Shown one piece after another: positions 1-7,250 of a DNA stretch of 17,480 nt; within the stretch, counting starts at the first letter, position 1, and each line of letters begins with the position of its first letter. The notes under the pieces were generated by a model, which worked only from the letters and a program-made list of their open reading frames with translations, had not been told where the DNA came from and ran no database searches. The DNA is taken from the NCBI GenBank assembly GCA_029933115.1, contig JAOZOT010000032.1:1-17480 (forward strand). Reading direction: 5' to 3'. Source of the DNA: Anaerolineae bacterium. GTDB taxonomy: Bacteria; Chloroflexota; Anaerolineae; E26-bin7. A program made the translations under genes and the position numbers.

Positions 1-2
1 GC

Positions 3-149
3 ATCTCTGTTCGTTTGGTGAAAGAGTACCTGGCCCTGTACCATCAGCGGAACAGTCCAGAAGACCGGGCGCGTATCCAAGAGATTCTAGGCCGTATCGG
101 AGTCAACACTTCCTCCCAAGGTGCAGACGGAAAAGGGGGGAGGCTATGA
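3..149 (+). CDS. C-terminal fragment of a hypothetical protein, possibly DUF1670-like (cut by window edge)
   Basis: An open frame runs from the window edge to a TGA at 147-149, giving about 48 residues with a plausible coding sequence (…RLVKEYLALYHQ… followed by a charged helix). The stop overlaps the next gene's ATG as ATGA (146-149), the usual sign of translational coupling, so this is probably the upstream partner of the DUF1670-like gene. The RLVKEYLALY segment resembles the last HTH-like segment of the downstream protein (KVVQEYIEIA), so it may be the end of a related protein; that is inference from one short motif. The start lies outside the window. Function unknown. Confidence 0.55.
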   Translation: MSVRLVKEYLALYHQRNSPEDRARIQEILGRIGVNTSSQGADGKGGRL

Positions 150-937
150 GCACCGTGAATCCCTATCAGAGCATCACCAAGCGCACCTTTCAAAGCGCGA
201 TCATCCATCTACTGGAGACGGAGTACAAACTGGTAGGCAGCCACCGTATCATCCGGATGATCGCCGAGGACGTGGACCGGTTGCGGCAGGAATTCTTCCC
301 TCAGATGGAGCACATCGGCCGGGGCTACCTGGTCTGGACGGCGACCCGAGATGAGGGTCAGAAAGCACGGCCGGGCAAACGCACCGAAGAGTACGGCATG
401 GTCACGGTGGCCTTACCCCTGGTTACCGACGAAGACATCGCCGAGAAGCTGAAGCCATGTCCTCGAGGAGAGGCTCAGGCGCGAAACCGAGAGCGGGACA
501 TCACCCGCCTGGCCCGCATCATGAAAGCGGCCGAGAAGCAGGGCGCTCTGTTGACCATCGCCGAACTGTCCGTCATCCTGAATCGAGGCCAAGGAACCAT
601 CCGCCAGTACATACAGGAACACTATGCAGCCTATGGAGAGCTATTGCCCCTCAAGGGTTACCGCATGGACCAGGGTGCTTCTCCGACCCACAAGGGCCAG
701 ATTATCAACCTCTACGAGCAGGGTATGGAACCACCGGACATCGCCCATAAGACAGGGCACAGCTTGAAGTCCGTAGATCGCTACATCAAGGAGTATGAAC
801 GGGTGAAACTACTGTTGGGCAAAGGGTTGCGCCTCAAGGAAATCGGCCATCTGGTGGGCCGCGGGCAGAAGGTGGTGCAAGAGTACATCGAGATCGCTAT
901 CCGTTACCACCCAGACCTGACCCCAGATACCGATTGA
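146..937 (+). CDS. DUF1670-like protein with three HTH-like segments
   Basis: Predicted 263-residue soluble protein with no signal peptide or membrane segment. The overall pattern matches DUF1670-family proteins as I recall them: an N-terminal region with EDVDRLRQEF, an LVTDEDIAE segment, an RxxR-rich link, then three successive helix-turn-helix-like units at about residues 135-158 (LTIAELSVILNRGQGTIRQY), 186-215 (PPDIAHKTGHSLKSVDRYIK) and 222-251 (LKEIGHLVGRGQKVVQEYIE). Repeated HTH units suggest DNA binding, perhaps regulation or a mobile-element function, but no function is established that I can name. The start is chosen because ATG 146 follows a GGGGGAGG ribosome site and overlaps the preceding stop. 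There is no catalytic motif I recognise. Confidence 0.75.
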   Translation: MSTVNPYQSITKRTFQSAIIHLLETEYKLVGSHRIIRMIAEDVDRLRQEFFPQMEHIGRGYLVWTATRDEGQKARPGKRTEEYGMVTVALPLVTDEDIAEKLKPCPRGEAQARNRERDITRLARIMKAAEKQGALLTIAELSVILNRGQGTIRQYIQEHYAAYGELLPLKGYRMDQGASPTHKGQIINLYEQGMEPPDIAHKTGHSLKSVDRYIKEYERVKLLLGKGLRLKEIGHLVGRGQKVVQEYIEIAIRYHPDLTPDTD

Positions 938-973
938 GCAAGCTATACGATGGTGACAAATGTCCCTAATGAA

Positions 974-1030
974 ACTCCGGCGGGAGCGAGGGCAATTTGT
1001 CAAGGTGTTTTCGCTCCGGGTGAACCATGC
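974..1030 (+). repeat. Truncated copy of the 152-bp MITE (right end only)
   Basis: Bases 976-1030 match 7146-7200 with one mismatch (G990 versus A7160). They include the hairpin arms (GGAGCGA and TCGCTCC) and the terminal GTGAACCATGC. The left half of the element, with its matching terminus GGCATGGTTCAC and two internal hairpins, is not found upstream, so this is a decayed or truncated copy. It lies just downstream of the DUF1670-like gene. Confidence 0.8.
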
Positions 1031-1042
1031 GGGGTTTTGCGC

Positions 1043-1261
1043 TCAACAGGTTACACCGTGACGACGGGACTCTCCAGATTGGAGCCAGATTTGGATGTCA
1101 CGGATGATATTCTCCGCCAAGTCTGGGCTTTGTAGGCTCCGACTGAGGGGAATGGCTATCACCAGATCGGCCAGCACTGCCAAGCGGCGGGGATCATCTT
1201 CAATCCATTGGCATAACTGTTCGTGTACTCTTTCGCGTTCTTCCAATAAGATGGTGAACAT
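1043..1261 (-). CDS. Small hypothetical protein (72 aa)
   Basis: Minus-strand frame encoding an acidic, mostly helical protein (MFTILLEERERVHEQLCQW…, …LAENIIRDIQIWLQSGE…). On the minus strand an AAGGAGT ribosome site (complement of 1268-1274) sits 6 bases ahead of the ATG, which supports real translation. There is no signal peptide, membrane segment or recognised domain. It converges on the DUF1670-like gene and its last codons run close to the MITE remnant. It lies between two mobile elements, so it could be a remnant or a small accessory gene. Function unknown. Confidence 0.55.
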   Translation of the reverse strand: MFTILLEERERVHEQLCQWIEDDPRRLAVLADLVIAIPLSRSLQSPDLAENIIRDIQIWLQSGESRRHGVTC

Positions 1262-1380
1262 TGAGGCACTCCTTGAACCGGATGACGTTTTTTGCTATCA
1301 TACCATGCCTCAATGATTTGTGCCAATGACGGCACAACCTTCAGTGCCCCAGAACAAAAGTTCTGTAGGGTAGCAAGTTG

Positions 1381-1418
1381 TGTAGACAGTCGTAGGGTTA
1401 TACCTCTATTTGCTCTTT
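1381..1418 (+). repeat. IS left terminal inverted repeat
   Basis: 38-base end starting TGTAGACAG, with the conserved core TCGTAGGGTTATACC. It pairs with 2822-2859 on the other strand with 7 mismatches. GTTG flanks it outside at 1377-1380. Confidence 0.85.
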
Positions 1419-1424
1419 CACAAA

Positions 1425-2726
1425 TTACCTCTTAGCCAGGGATAGGCCGGGCAAGGGCAATTGCTGTGGGCCGAGGCCGGTGGGCTGGGTGGCCAGCCCC
1501 GTCAAGTCGGAGACGTCGAGGCCGCGAGCCGGACGGCGTCTGATTTCCAGGCCGGGTTGATCAGGGTCGTAGAAGACGAAATGGCGGTCGGTAGGATCGA
1601 AGTGAATGTCAACCTGGCGGCGGGCATAAGGGCGACCGACAGAGTAGCGATGCCCACCCAGATCGATCTGGCCCGTTTTGCCGACCGTGCGCTTCCAGGT
1701 CAAGGTAGCCAGGTAGGTATCTACCCGCTGCAAGTCGAAATGGGCTAACTCCAGTTCAGGCCGAAAGGGGCGGGGGGCTTGCAGCAATTCCGGATGGGCC
1801 TCGATGGGAGGGCGACCGGCGCAGCCCTTAGCCCGAGAGGGCAACTCAAAAGCGAGTTCGTCCACCGCCTGATCCAAGATGCTTTGCAACCTGTCGGGGT
1901 CAGCCTTTTCATTGCCCACGATGGCGTAATCGTTGACGGTCCGGTGACCGCGTTCCACCTCGGCATTGTCGGTGGGCCGACCGGGACGGGTCACCAGGTG
2001 CTCAATGCCCAGCCCTTTGAGCCACAGGGTGAAGGAACTGGGAAAGTCGCCTTGTGGTTGCCCAACCAAAGTGGCTTCGCCATCGGTCTGGACTTCGTGC
2101 GGCAAGGTTCCCCAGCGGGCGAAACAACGGCGTAAGGTGGCTTGTGCCTGGGCGGCCGTCACTTTCTTGGGCTCTTGCCCCGTGCGACCGGCCGGGGTGA
2201 CGACGGCGCCTAAGCAGGCGGCTCCCACCGGGTCCCACACGGTGTGCAGATTGACCTGACTACCATCTTGCAGAGCAAGGCCCATCTTGAAGTCCAGTTG
2301 CCAGCGTTGATGGACCTGGGTGGGGGAGTGGGGACGTTCCCGCACCGGTCGGGCCGAGCGCCGACGTCGAAAACGAGGCCACTGATGCAAGTAGCGCCCA
2401 ATCTGCGTCTCGCTGGGCAGGCGTAATCCCTTCAGGGAAGGCCGCTTCGTCAGCCCCAGCCGAATTCGGCCGGGGCCCCGGCGAGGATGGGCCAGACGTA
2501 AGCGCAGGATGACATAGCGCACTTTGGCCTCAAACCGGCTGAGGAGGCCGGGAGAACGGCGGACATAGCGAGTTTGACAGTCACCCCCATCCCGTTGGCG
2601 GCGACACCAGTAGCGTACGCATTCGGGCGAGACTCCCATCTGCTCTGCAATCGCTCGGTAGCTCTGACCGGCCTGATGCCGCCGATAAAACTCTTGCCGT
2701 TGAGCAACGCTGGTTCGTTCAGCCAT
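1425..2726 (-). CDS. IS481-like transposase (HTH plus rve/DDE integrase core)
   Basis: 433-residue protein. Residues about 8-45 form an HTH (YRAIAEQMGVSPECVRYW), followed by a basic linker with an RRRRSARPVR stretch. The integrase core follows: D145 in QLDFKMG, D215 in QTDGEATL, and the glutamate in DNAEVERGHRTVN (E256 or E258), the expected DDE triad of the IS481/IS3 type. A C-terminal region of about 90 residues (LGGHRYSVGRPYARRQVDI) is typical of these transposases. On the minus strand a GGAGGT site lies 6 bases before ATG 2726. There is no frameshift or stop, so the enzyme looks functional. It cuts and joins the inverted ends at 1381 and 2859. Confidence 0.92.
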   Translation of the reverse strand: MAERTSVAQRQEFYRRHQAGQSYRAIAEQMGVSPECVRYWCRRQRDGGDCQTRYVRRSPGLLSRFEAKVRYVILRLRLAHPRRGPGRIRLGLTKRPSLKGLRLPSETQIGRYLHQWPRFRRRRSARPVRERPHSPTQVHQRWQLDFKMGLALQDGSQVNLHTVWDPVGAACLGAVVTPAGRTGQEPKKVTAAQAQATLRRCFARWGTLPHEVQTDGEATLVGQPQGDFPSSFTLWLKGLGIEHLVTRPGRPTDNAEVERGHRTVNDYAIVGNEKADPDRLQSILDQAVDELAFELPSRAKGCAGRPPIEAHPELLQAPRPFRPELELAHFDLQRVDTYLATLTWKRTVGKTGQIDLGGHRYSVGRPYARRQVDIHFDPTDRHFVFYDPDQPGLEIRRRPARGLDVSDLTGLATQPTGLGPQQLPLPGLSLAKR

Positions 2727-2821
2727 CGGAGCACCTCCGCTTCTTTGAAATAGTGCTCCTTAGCATAGCTCTGATGGCTTCACTTCGTCAAATCACCCCC
2801 TCAGCGAAGGGGTATGTTTTT

Positions 2822-2859
2822 AAAGAGCGAACAGGGGTATAACCCTACGAGTACTTACA
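2822..2859 (-). repeat. IS right terminal inverted repeat
   Basis: Reads TGTAAGTAC followed by the conserved TCGTAGGGTTATACC core on the minus strand. GTTG (2860-2863) follows outside, duplicating the left flank. Confidence 0.85.
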
Positions 2860-2910
2860 GTTGCTCCCACCCGGCATGAGCCGGCTATACCCTGTGAAGA
2901 GGAAAAATAA

Positions 2911-5181
2911 ATGCGCATCAGAGTAAAACTACTGCTCTTGGTTGTATTCATGGGCTTCGCCTTATTGGTCAACCTAGTGGCGCTGGGCTTTTTGGCTCGG
3001 ACAGTAGCCACGGCCTTGAAGACGGTAGAAGAAGTGGGCATTCGTCAACAGTTGATTGCCGTCCAGATGCAGGCGCAGTTGCGCGATGCAGAGGCGGCCC
3101 TATATCGTTACCTGATGGAAGGAGAAGCCGGATTCGCCACCCAGTTCCGAGAGCAAATGCAAAACTTTGAAGGGAACGTCGCGATCTATCAGGCGCAAGC
3201 GACGGACGAGGAGGAACGCGCGTGGGCAGAGTCGCTGGACGCCACACACCAGCAAGCCATGGAGATCGGGTCAGACCTGATCCGATTGCGGGACATGCAA
3301 ACGGCCGAATTGCTGGAATTAGAGACGACTCAGGCCGAATTGGCGACGCTGTTGACCGGCCCGGCGCGTGCCGCTCGGCCAACTGATGTAACCTATCAAG
3401 AAGTCATAGGAGGCTTGCACGACAACCTGCGTGATATGTTCCTGGCTGTAACCTCCTACCTGGCCTCGCCAGAGGAAAACGAGACCGTTCGCTTCACCGA
3501 GGCAGTCATTGGCTTTCGCCAACAGCACGAACAGTTCAGGGCGTTGGCAACAACCACGCAGGAACTCGCTTGGGCCAAGGAAATTGGCCGTTCATTCCAT
3601 GAGATCGAAACCCTGGGTTCGCGTCTTATCAGCAGGCGGAATCTACAGCAAACTCAATTTGCCAACTTTGCCGCCATGCTTTTCCATGCTGGTCAGGAGG
3701 TCCTGGTGGGTCAGATCCAACCGCAGGCAGCCCGGAACCTGGCGGCGACCCAACAGCAACTGCTGGCCACCCTCAACTTTGCCGTGACCGCCAGCCTGGT
3801 CATTGCCCTCTCTGCATCCCTCCTGGCCGGCGCCGTGACTATACCCATGTTGCGGCAAATGGACACCGGTATCCTGGCTCTGCTGCAAGGGGCCGAGCGT
3901 GTGGCGACCGGTAACCTGGATGAGCCGGTGCGCGTGGCCGGCCACGGCGAACTGAGCCAACTGGCCGAGGCGTTCAACGCCATGATGACCGATCTCGCCG
4001 CTCGCGAACGCCATCTCAAGGCTCGCCAATCCGAGTTGGAAGCGCTGCGTCAAGTCAGTCTGCAACTGACGAGCACCCTCGACCCAGACCAGGTGCTGGA
4101 TACCGTGGCCGCCAGCGCTCTGGCCCTGGTGGGTGCCGCAGAGGTCCATATCTTTGTAGGTGATACCTCCGGCGATAACCTGGAATTTGCCGCCAGCGCA
4201 TGGCGGGACGAGACCGATCACCTCTCATCGAGACAGCTACGACCGAACGGGCTGGTTGCCGCAGCCGCCCGCACCGGCCAGCCGCAGGTGGTCAGCCACG
4301 CCGATGCGCACCCCTTGTTTGACACTCCAGAGGCGCGCGGCCGGGGCATCAAAGCAGCGGCAGCCTTCCCCCTCAAACTGGGCGACCAAAGCCTGGGCGT
4401 GTTCAACATCACCCTTGACAATCGCTGTACCTTTGGTGAAGATGACCTGCGTATCCTGAGCTTGCTGGCTGACCAGGCTGCCATTGCTCTGGAAAATGCC
4501 CGTTTGTATAAGAGTCTCGCCGACAGGGAGAGCCGACTGCACACCCTGGCCCAGAAACTGGCGCGCATTCAGGAAGAAGAGCGTCGGCTGGTGGGCCTGG
4601 ATCTGCACGATGGTCTGACCCAACTCTTGCTGAGCGCCAACATGCATCTGAACACATTGGCTGCCCTGTCCAACGGTCTGGAGGATCAGGCCAGAGCCGA
4701 ACTTGCTCTGGCCCGCGCCCGTCTGCACGAGGCGATTGAAGAGGCACGGCGGGTCGTCTCAGAACTTCGACCGGCCGCCCTCGAGGAGTTTGGCCTGGTT
4801 GGCGGACTGCGGCATTACGTCACGGAAATGGCCCAGACGGAGAACTGGAAGGTTGAGTTTAGCGCCGAGCCGACCCAGATGAAGCTGGACCCGGCCATAG
4901 AGACGGCCATTTTTCGGATCACTCAAGAGGCACTCACCAACGTCCGTAGGCATGCTGGCACAAGCCAGATACGCGTCAGTCTGCAAGCCACAGAGACCGA
5001 CCTAACCCTTATTGTACAGGATTGGGGTCGCGGGTTCAACCCGATCGCCATTTCAGAAGAAGATCAGAGCCTGGGGTTGGTGGGCATGCATGAGCGGGCT
5101 GCCCTATTGGGTGGAGAGTGTCAGATCGAAAGCCAGCCGGGCCAGGGTACCCGGGTCTGGATACGGGTGCCAATTTGCTGA
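2911..5181 (+). CDS. Membrane sensor histidine kinase, NarL/DegS-type (HAMP-GAF-HisKA_3-HATPase)
   Basis: 756-residue kinase. There is a membrane helix at about 7-29 and an extracytoplasmic, mainly helical sensor region at about 30-287 with two similar halves (both contain an RF/QF…EQ…F pattern and a WA-type helix). A second membrane helix spans about 288-312, with HAMP at 310-365 (LDEPVRVAGHGELSQLAEAF). GAF covers about 377-530 and a coiled coil precedes the HisKA_3 domain, with the phospho-acceptor H566 in LDLHDGLTQ. The HATPase_c domain carries an N-box (EALTNVRRHAG) and G-boxes (DWGRGF, GLVGMHERAALLGG). ATG 2911 follows an AGAGGA site. It should autophosphorylate on H566 and pass phosphate to the regulator 10 bases downstream. 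The signal is unknown. An insertion sequence ends 51 bases upstream and may have replaced its native promoter. Confidence 0.93.
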   Translation: MRIRVKLLLLVVFMGFALLVNLVALGFLARTVATALKTVEEVGIRQQLIAVQMQAQLRDAEAALYRYLMEGEAGFATQFREQMQNFEGNVAIYQAQATDEEERAWAESLDATHQQAMEIGSDLIRLRDMQTAELLELETTQAELATLLTGPARAARPTDVTYQEVIGGLHDNLRDMFLAVTSYLASPEENETVRFTEAVIGFRQQHEQFRALATTTQELAWAKEIGRSFHEIETLGSRLISRRNLQQTQFANFAAMLFHAGQEVLVGQIQPQAARNLAATQQQLLATLNFAVTASLVIALSASLLAGAVTIPMLRQMDTGILALLQGAERVATGNLDEPVRVAGHGELSQLAEAFNAMMTDLAARERHLKARQSELEALRQVSLQLTSTLDPDQVLDTVAASALALVGAAEVHIFVGDTSGDNLEFAASAWRDETDHLSSRQLRPNGLVAAAARTGQPQVVSHADAHPLFDTPEARGRGIKAAAAFPLKLGDQSLGVFNITLDNRCTFGEDDLRILSLLADQAAIALENARLYKSLADRESRLHTLAQKLARIQEEERRLVGLDLHDGLTQLLLSANMHLNTLAALSNGLEDQARAELALARARLHEAIEEARRVVSELRPAALEEFGLVGGLRHYVTEMAQTENWKVEFSAEPTQMKLDPAIETAIFRITQEALTNVRRHAGTSQIRVSLQATETDLTLIVQDWGRGFNPIAISEEDQSLGLVGMHERAALLGGECQIESQPGQGTRVWIRVPIC

Positions 5182-5191
5182 GGAGAAGAAC

Positions 5192-5857
5192 ATGGCCAGG
5201 GATGAAAAGTCAAGTATCTCGATCCTGATTGCCGACGATCACCCGATGGTGCGCGAGGGCCTGCGGAGCATGCTGAACGCGCCCGGATTCTACATCGTCG
5301 GGGAAGCCGGCAATGGCTATGAAGCGGTTGAGCAAGTCAAGGCCCTGTCTCCAGACATCGTATTGATGGACATCCGCATGCCCGATATGGACGGCATCGA
5401 AGCACTCCAGGCGATCAAAAGAACTCAGGCTCAGGCGCGGGTGATTATGGTCACCACGTATCAGAGCACAGCCTATCTTCTGCGTGCCCTGGCGGCCGGA
5501 GCAGCCGGGTTCGTGCTGAAAGACATCTCCCGTGAGGCTTTGCTGGCAACCGTACGGGCCGTGGCTGCCGGCACCACCGGGGTCGATCACCAATTCCTAC
5601 AACGCGCGCTGCGTGACCTGAACGAGCCCGACGAGGTATGCGTGGAGAGCACAGAGATTCTAGAGGCTTTGACCCCTCGTGAGATGGATGTCCTGTGGTT
5701 GATCGCAGAAGGCCTGACCAACTCGGCCATTGCCCATGCCCTCGGTCTCAGCCCGACCACAGTCAAGAGCTATGTGCAGACCATTCTCCAAAAACTCAAT
5801 GCCATCGATCGCACTCAGGCTGCCGTCAAGGCCATCCGCATGGGTCTGGTGAAATAA
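5192..5857 (+). CDS. NarL/LuxR-family response regulator
   Basis: 221 residues. The receiver domain (about 9-125) has acidic pair D15/D16, phospho-acceptor D60 in LMDIRMPDMDG, T88 and K110 (FVLKD). The C-terminal LuxR-type HTH (about 157-221) contains LTPREMDVLWLIAEGLTNSAIA and SPTTVKSYVQTILQKL. The frame is open further upstream (to 5012), but that part overlaps the kinase; ATG 5192 is chosen because GAGGAGA (5180-5186) precedes it. It is the partner of the upstream kinase (10-base gap, one operon). Targets are unknown; the divergence-free layout and the 222-base gap before the permease make the downstream transporter and aclBA genes natural candidates, which is inference. Confidence 0.93.
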   Translation: MARDEKSSISILIADDHPMVREGLRSMLNAPGFYIVGEAGNGYEAVEQVKALSPDIVLMDIRMPDMDGIEALQAIKRTQAQARVIMVTTYQSTAYLLRALAAGAAGFVLKDISREALLATVRAVAAGTTGVDHQFLQRALRDLNEPDEVCVESTEILEALTPREMDVLWLIAEGLTNSAIAHALGLSPTTVKSYVQTILQKLNAIDRTQAAVKAIRMGLVK

Positions 5858-5877
5858 CGTTCCCCTTCACTCGGCCA

Positions 5878-5895
5878 CCCCTCCAAACAGAGGGG
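5878..5895 (+). terminator. Weak hairpin after the two-component operon
   Basis: CCCCTC (5878-5883) can pair with GAGGGG (5890-5895) around a 6-base loop, 20 bases after the regulator stop. No T-run follows, so it is at best a weak or factor-dependent terminator. Confidence 0.3.
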
Positions 5896-5937
5896 AGCAA
5901 AACCCTCTATCTAGCAGTGTCCCCCAATCACCCCTTG

Positions 5938-5946
5938 TGATACAAT
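5938..5946 (+). promoter_or_regulatory. Candidate extended -10 promoter for the transporter operon
   Basis: TGATACAAT is an extended -10 match (TG, one base, then TACAAT, 5 of 6 to consensus). No good -35 is present 17-18 bases upstream. A start near 5953 would give a leader of about 127 bases before the permease ATG. An AT-rich stretch (5941-5970) surrounds it, standing out from the GC-rich coding sequence. A promoter lacking a -35 would fit control by an activator such as the adjacent regulator; that is inference. Confidence 0.4.
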
Positions 5947-6079
5947 CTAAATATAGAACTTTTTCCCCCTATTCTGGCATTAACATAAGGCTTCATTGCC
6001 CAAGCCCTCAACCATCCGTTGGCGCCTACTATAGCCTGATTGATGACACACTGACAAGTCCCCAGAAAGAGGGAGTGTT

Positions 6080-6973
6080 ATGAGTCAGATCATTTCCGCT
6101 CGCAGTCGCCTGCCGTCAGGAGCTACCTCACTGTCCCCGCGCATAATCAAATACTTACGCCGTACTATCCTCTACATACTCCTTATCTTAGCCGTGGCCT
6201 GGGCGATACTGCCCCTATTCTGGGTCTTCATCTCGTCCATCAAGCCCGACACAGAGACCTACGCCTTCGAGCAGACCATCCTGCCGCGCCGCCCGACGCT
6301 GCAAAACTACATCACCCTGTTCCGGGTAACGCGCTTTGGTCTCTGGATGAAAAACAGTGCCATCCTGTCCACGGCCTCCACGCTGGTGGTGCTCGCCCTG
6401 TCGGCCACAGCGGCCTATGCCATGAGCCGCTTTCGCTTTCGCCTTTTCGAGATCTTTGGCCGGGTCACACTTTTGGCCTACATGGTGCCGCCTATCATCC
6501 TGGTGGTACCTATGTTTTTTGTGCTCTTCAAGCTCAAGTTGATCAATTCCCACTTTGGACTGTTGCTCGTTTACACGGGCATACGACTGCCCGTTGGGTT
6601 GTGGATGTTGCGATCGTATTTCCAGGGCATCCCTATCGAACTGGAGGAAGCGGCCATGGTAGATGGCGCCACTCGCTTCCAGGCTTTCCGCAAAGTGATC
6701 CTGCCGCAGGCGCTGCCAGGCCTGATCTCGACGGGCATCTTCACCTTCAGCGTGACCTGGCAGGAGTATCTGTTTGCTTCGATCCTGCTTTTCAGTGCCA
6801 CCAAGCAGACGCTGAGCGCCGGCGTGGCTACGTTTCTTTCCGAGGACTGGATCTACTCTTGGGGGGTGCTGATGGCCGCCGGCGTGATGATCAGCCTGCC
6901 GTTGGTGCTTTTCTACGTCTTCCTGCAGCGCTATCTCATCGCCGGCTGGGGTGGTGGGGCACTGAAGGGATAA
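6080..6973 (+). CDS. Carbohydrate-type ABC transporter permease, MalG-like (CUT1)
   Basis: 297-residue inner-membrane protein with about six hydrophobic helices, the first at roughly 28-51 (ILYILLILAVAWAILPLFWVF). The EAA loop that docks on the ATPase is clear: IPIELEEAAMVDGATRFQAF…ILPQALPG (about 188-217). Length, N-terminal SSIKP-type motif and the C-terminal …QRYLIAGWGGGALKG are typical of MalG-like subunits. ATG 6080 follows GAGGGAG. It would form a heterodimer with the MalF-like permease at 8963-9916. It is placed first in the cluster, ahead of the binding protein, whereas the usual CUT1 order is binding protein, MalF, MalG. Substrate cannot be read from sequence. Confidence 0.93.
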   Translation: MSQIISARSRLPSGATSLSPRIIKYLRRTILYILLILAVAWAILPLFWVFISSIKPDTETYAFEQTILPRRPTLQNYITLFRVTRFGLWMKNSAILSTASTLVVLALSATAAYAMSRFRFRLFEIFGRVTLLAYMVPPIILVVPMFFVLFKLKLINSHFGLLLVYTGIRLPVGLWMLRSYFQGIPIELEEAAMVDGATRFQAFRKVILPQALPGLISTGIFTFSVTWQEYLFASILLFSATKQTLSAGVATFLSEDWIYSWGVLMAAGVMISLPLVLFYVFLQRYLIAGWGGGALKG

Positions 6974-7049
6974 GGCGCAAGATATCCCTGTGCAATCGGA
7001 AAGGAGGTGAGTATCGAAAATATCACACTGTTGCTAGGAGCCAATGTTC

Positions 7050-7201
7050 GGCATGGTTCACAGGCCGGGTGAAAATTATCAGGCTCGCGATGGATTTGCA
7101 ATCCATCGTATCATAGAACAACGTCTTGTTACGCCGGATTACAAATCCGGCGGGAGCGAAGGCAATTTGTCAAGGTGTTTTCGCTCCGGGTGAACCATGC
7201 C
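7050..7201 (+). mobile_element. 152-bp MITE with perfect terminal repeats and target duplication
   Basis: GGCATGGTTCAC (7050-7061) and GTGAACCATGCC (7190-7201) are perfect 12-bp inverted ends. CAATGTTC flanks both sides (7042-7049 and 7202-7209), an 8-bp target duplication. Inside are three hairpins. Two share the same design: CGATGGATT/AATCCATCG (7088-7096/7100-7108) and CGCCGGATT/AATCCGGCG (7132-7140/7144-7152), each with a 3-base loop. The third is GGAGCGAA/TTCGCTCC (7153-7160/7180-7187). There is no coding capacity, so it must have been mobilised in trans. GGC ends with 8-bp duplications are seen in ISL3 and IS1595-type elements, but the parent is not identified. It lies between the MalG-like permease and the binding-protein gene. 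Confidence 0.88.
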
Positions 7202-7250
7202 CAATGTTCTTTCGCAGAGTGACATCCATCAGGTAGGGAGGAAAACAAAA

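Larger units (their letters stand above)
1381..2859 (-). mobile_element. Complete insertion sequence, IS481-like (DDE transposase), 1479 bp
   Basis: The ends are imperfect inverted repeats, 31 of 38 bases matching, starting TGTA at 1381 and finishing TACA at 2859; the best-conserved core is TCGTAGGGTTATACC. GTTG occurs immediately outside both ends (1377-1380 and 2860-2863), consistent with a 4-bp target duplication. One full-length minus-strand transposase gene fills the element. The transposase style (HTH plus rve-type DDE core) fits IS481 or a close relative; the exact family needs a database match. The intact frame and ends suggest a recent, possibly active, insertion. Confidence 0.88.

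Noticed and set aside
1351..1364. AGAAC/GTTCT hairpin before the IS
   Set aside because: Only 5 bp of stem and no T-run; could easily be chance.
5012..5191. 60-codon upstream extension of the response regulator
   Set aside because: Overlaps the kinase C-terminus in another frame; the ribosome site and receiver-domain start support ATG 5192.
7007..7069. GTG-started 20-codon frame after AAAGGAGGT
   Set aside because: The ribosome-like sequence overlaps the GTG itself, so spacing is impossible, and the frame runs into the MITE.
976..7200. Possible CRISPR-type repeats
   Set aside because: Only two copies 6 kb apart, with MITE ends and target duplication; no spacer array.
7197..7250. 18-codon upstream extension of SBP1
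   Set aside because: The ATG lies within the MITE terminal repeat and would put a hydrophilic tail before the signal peptide.
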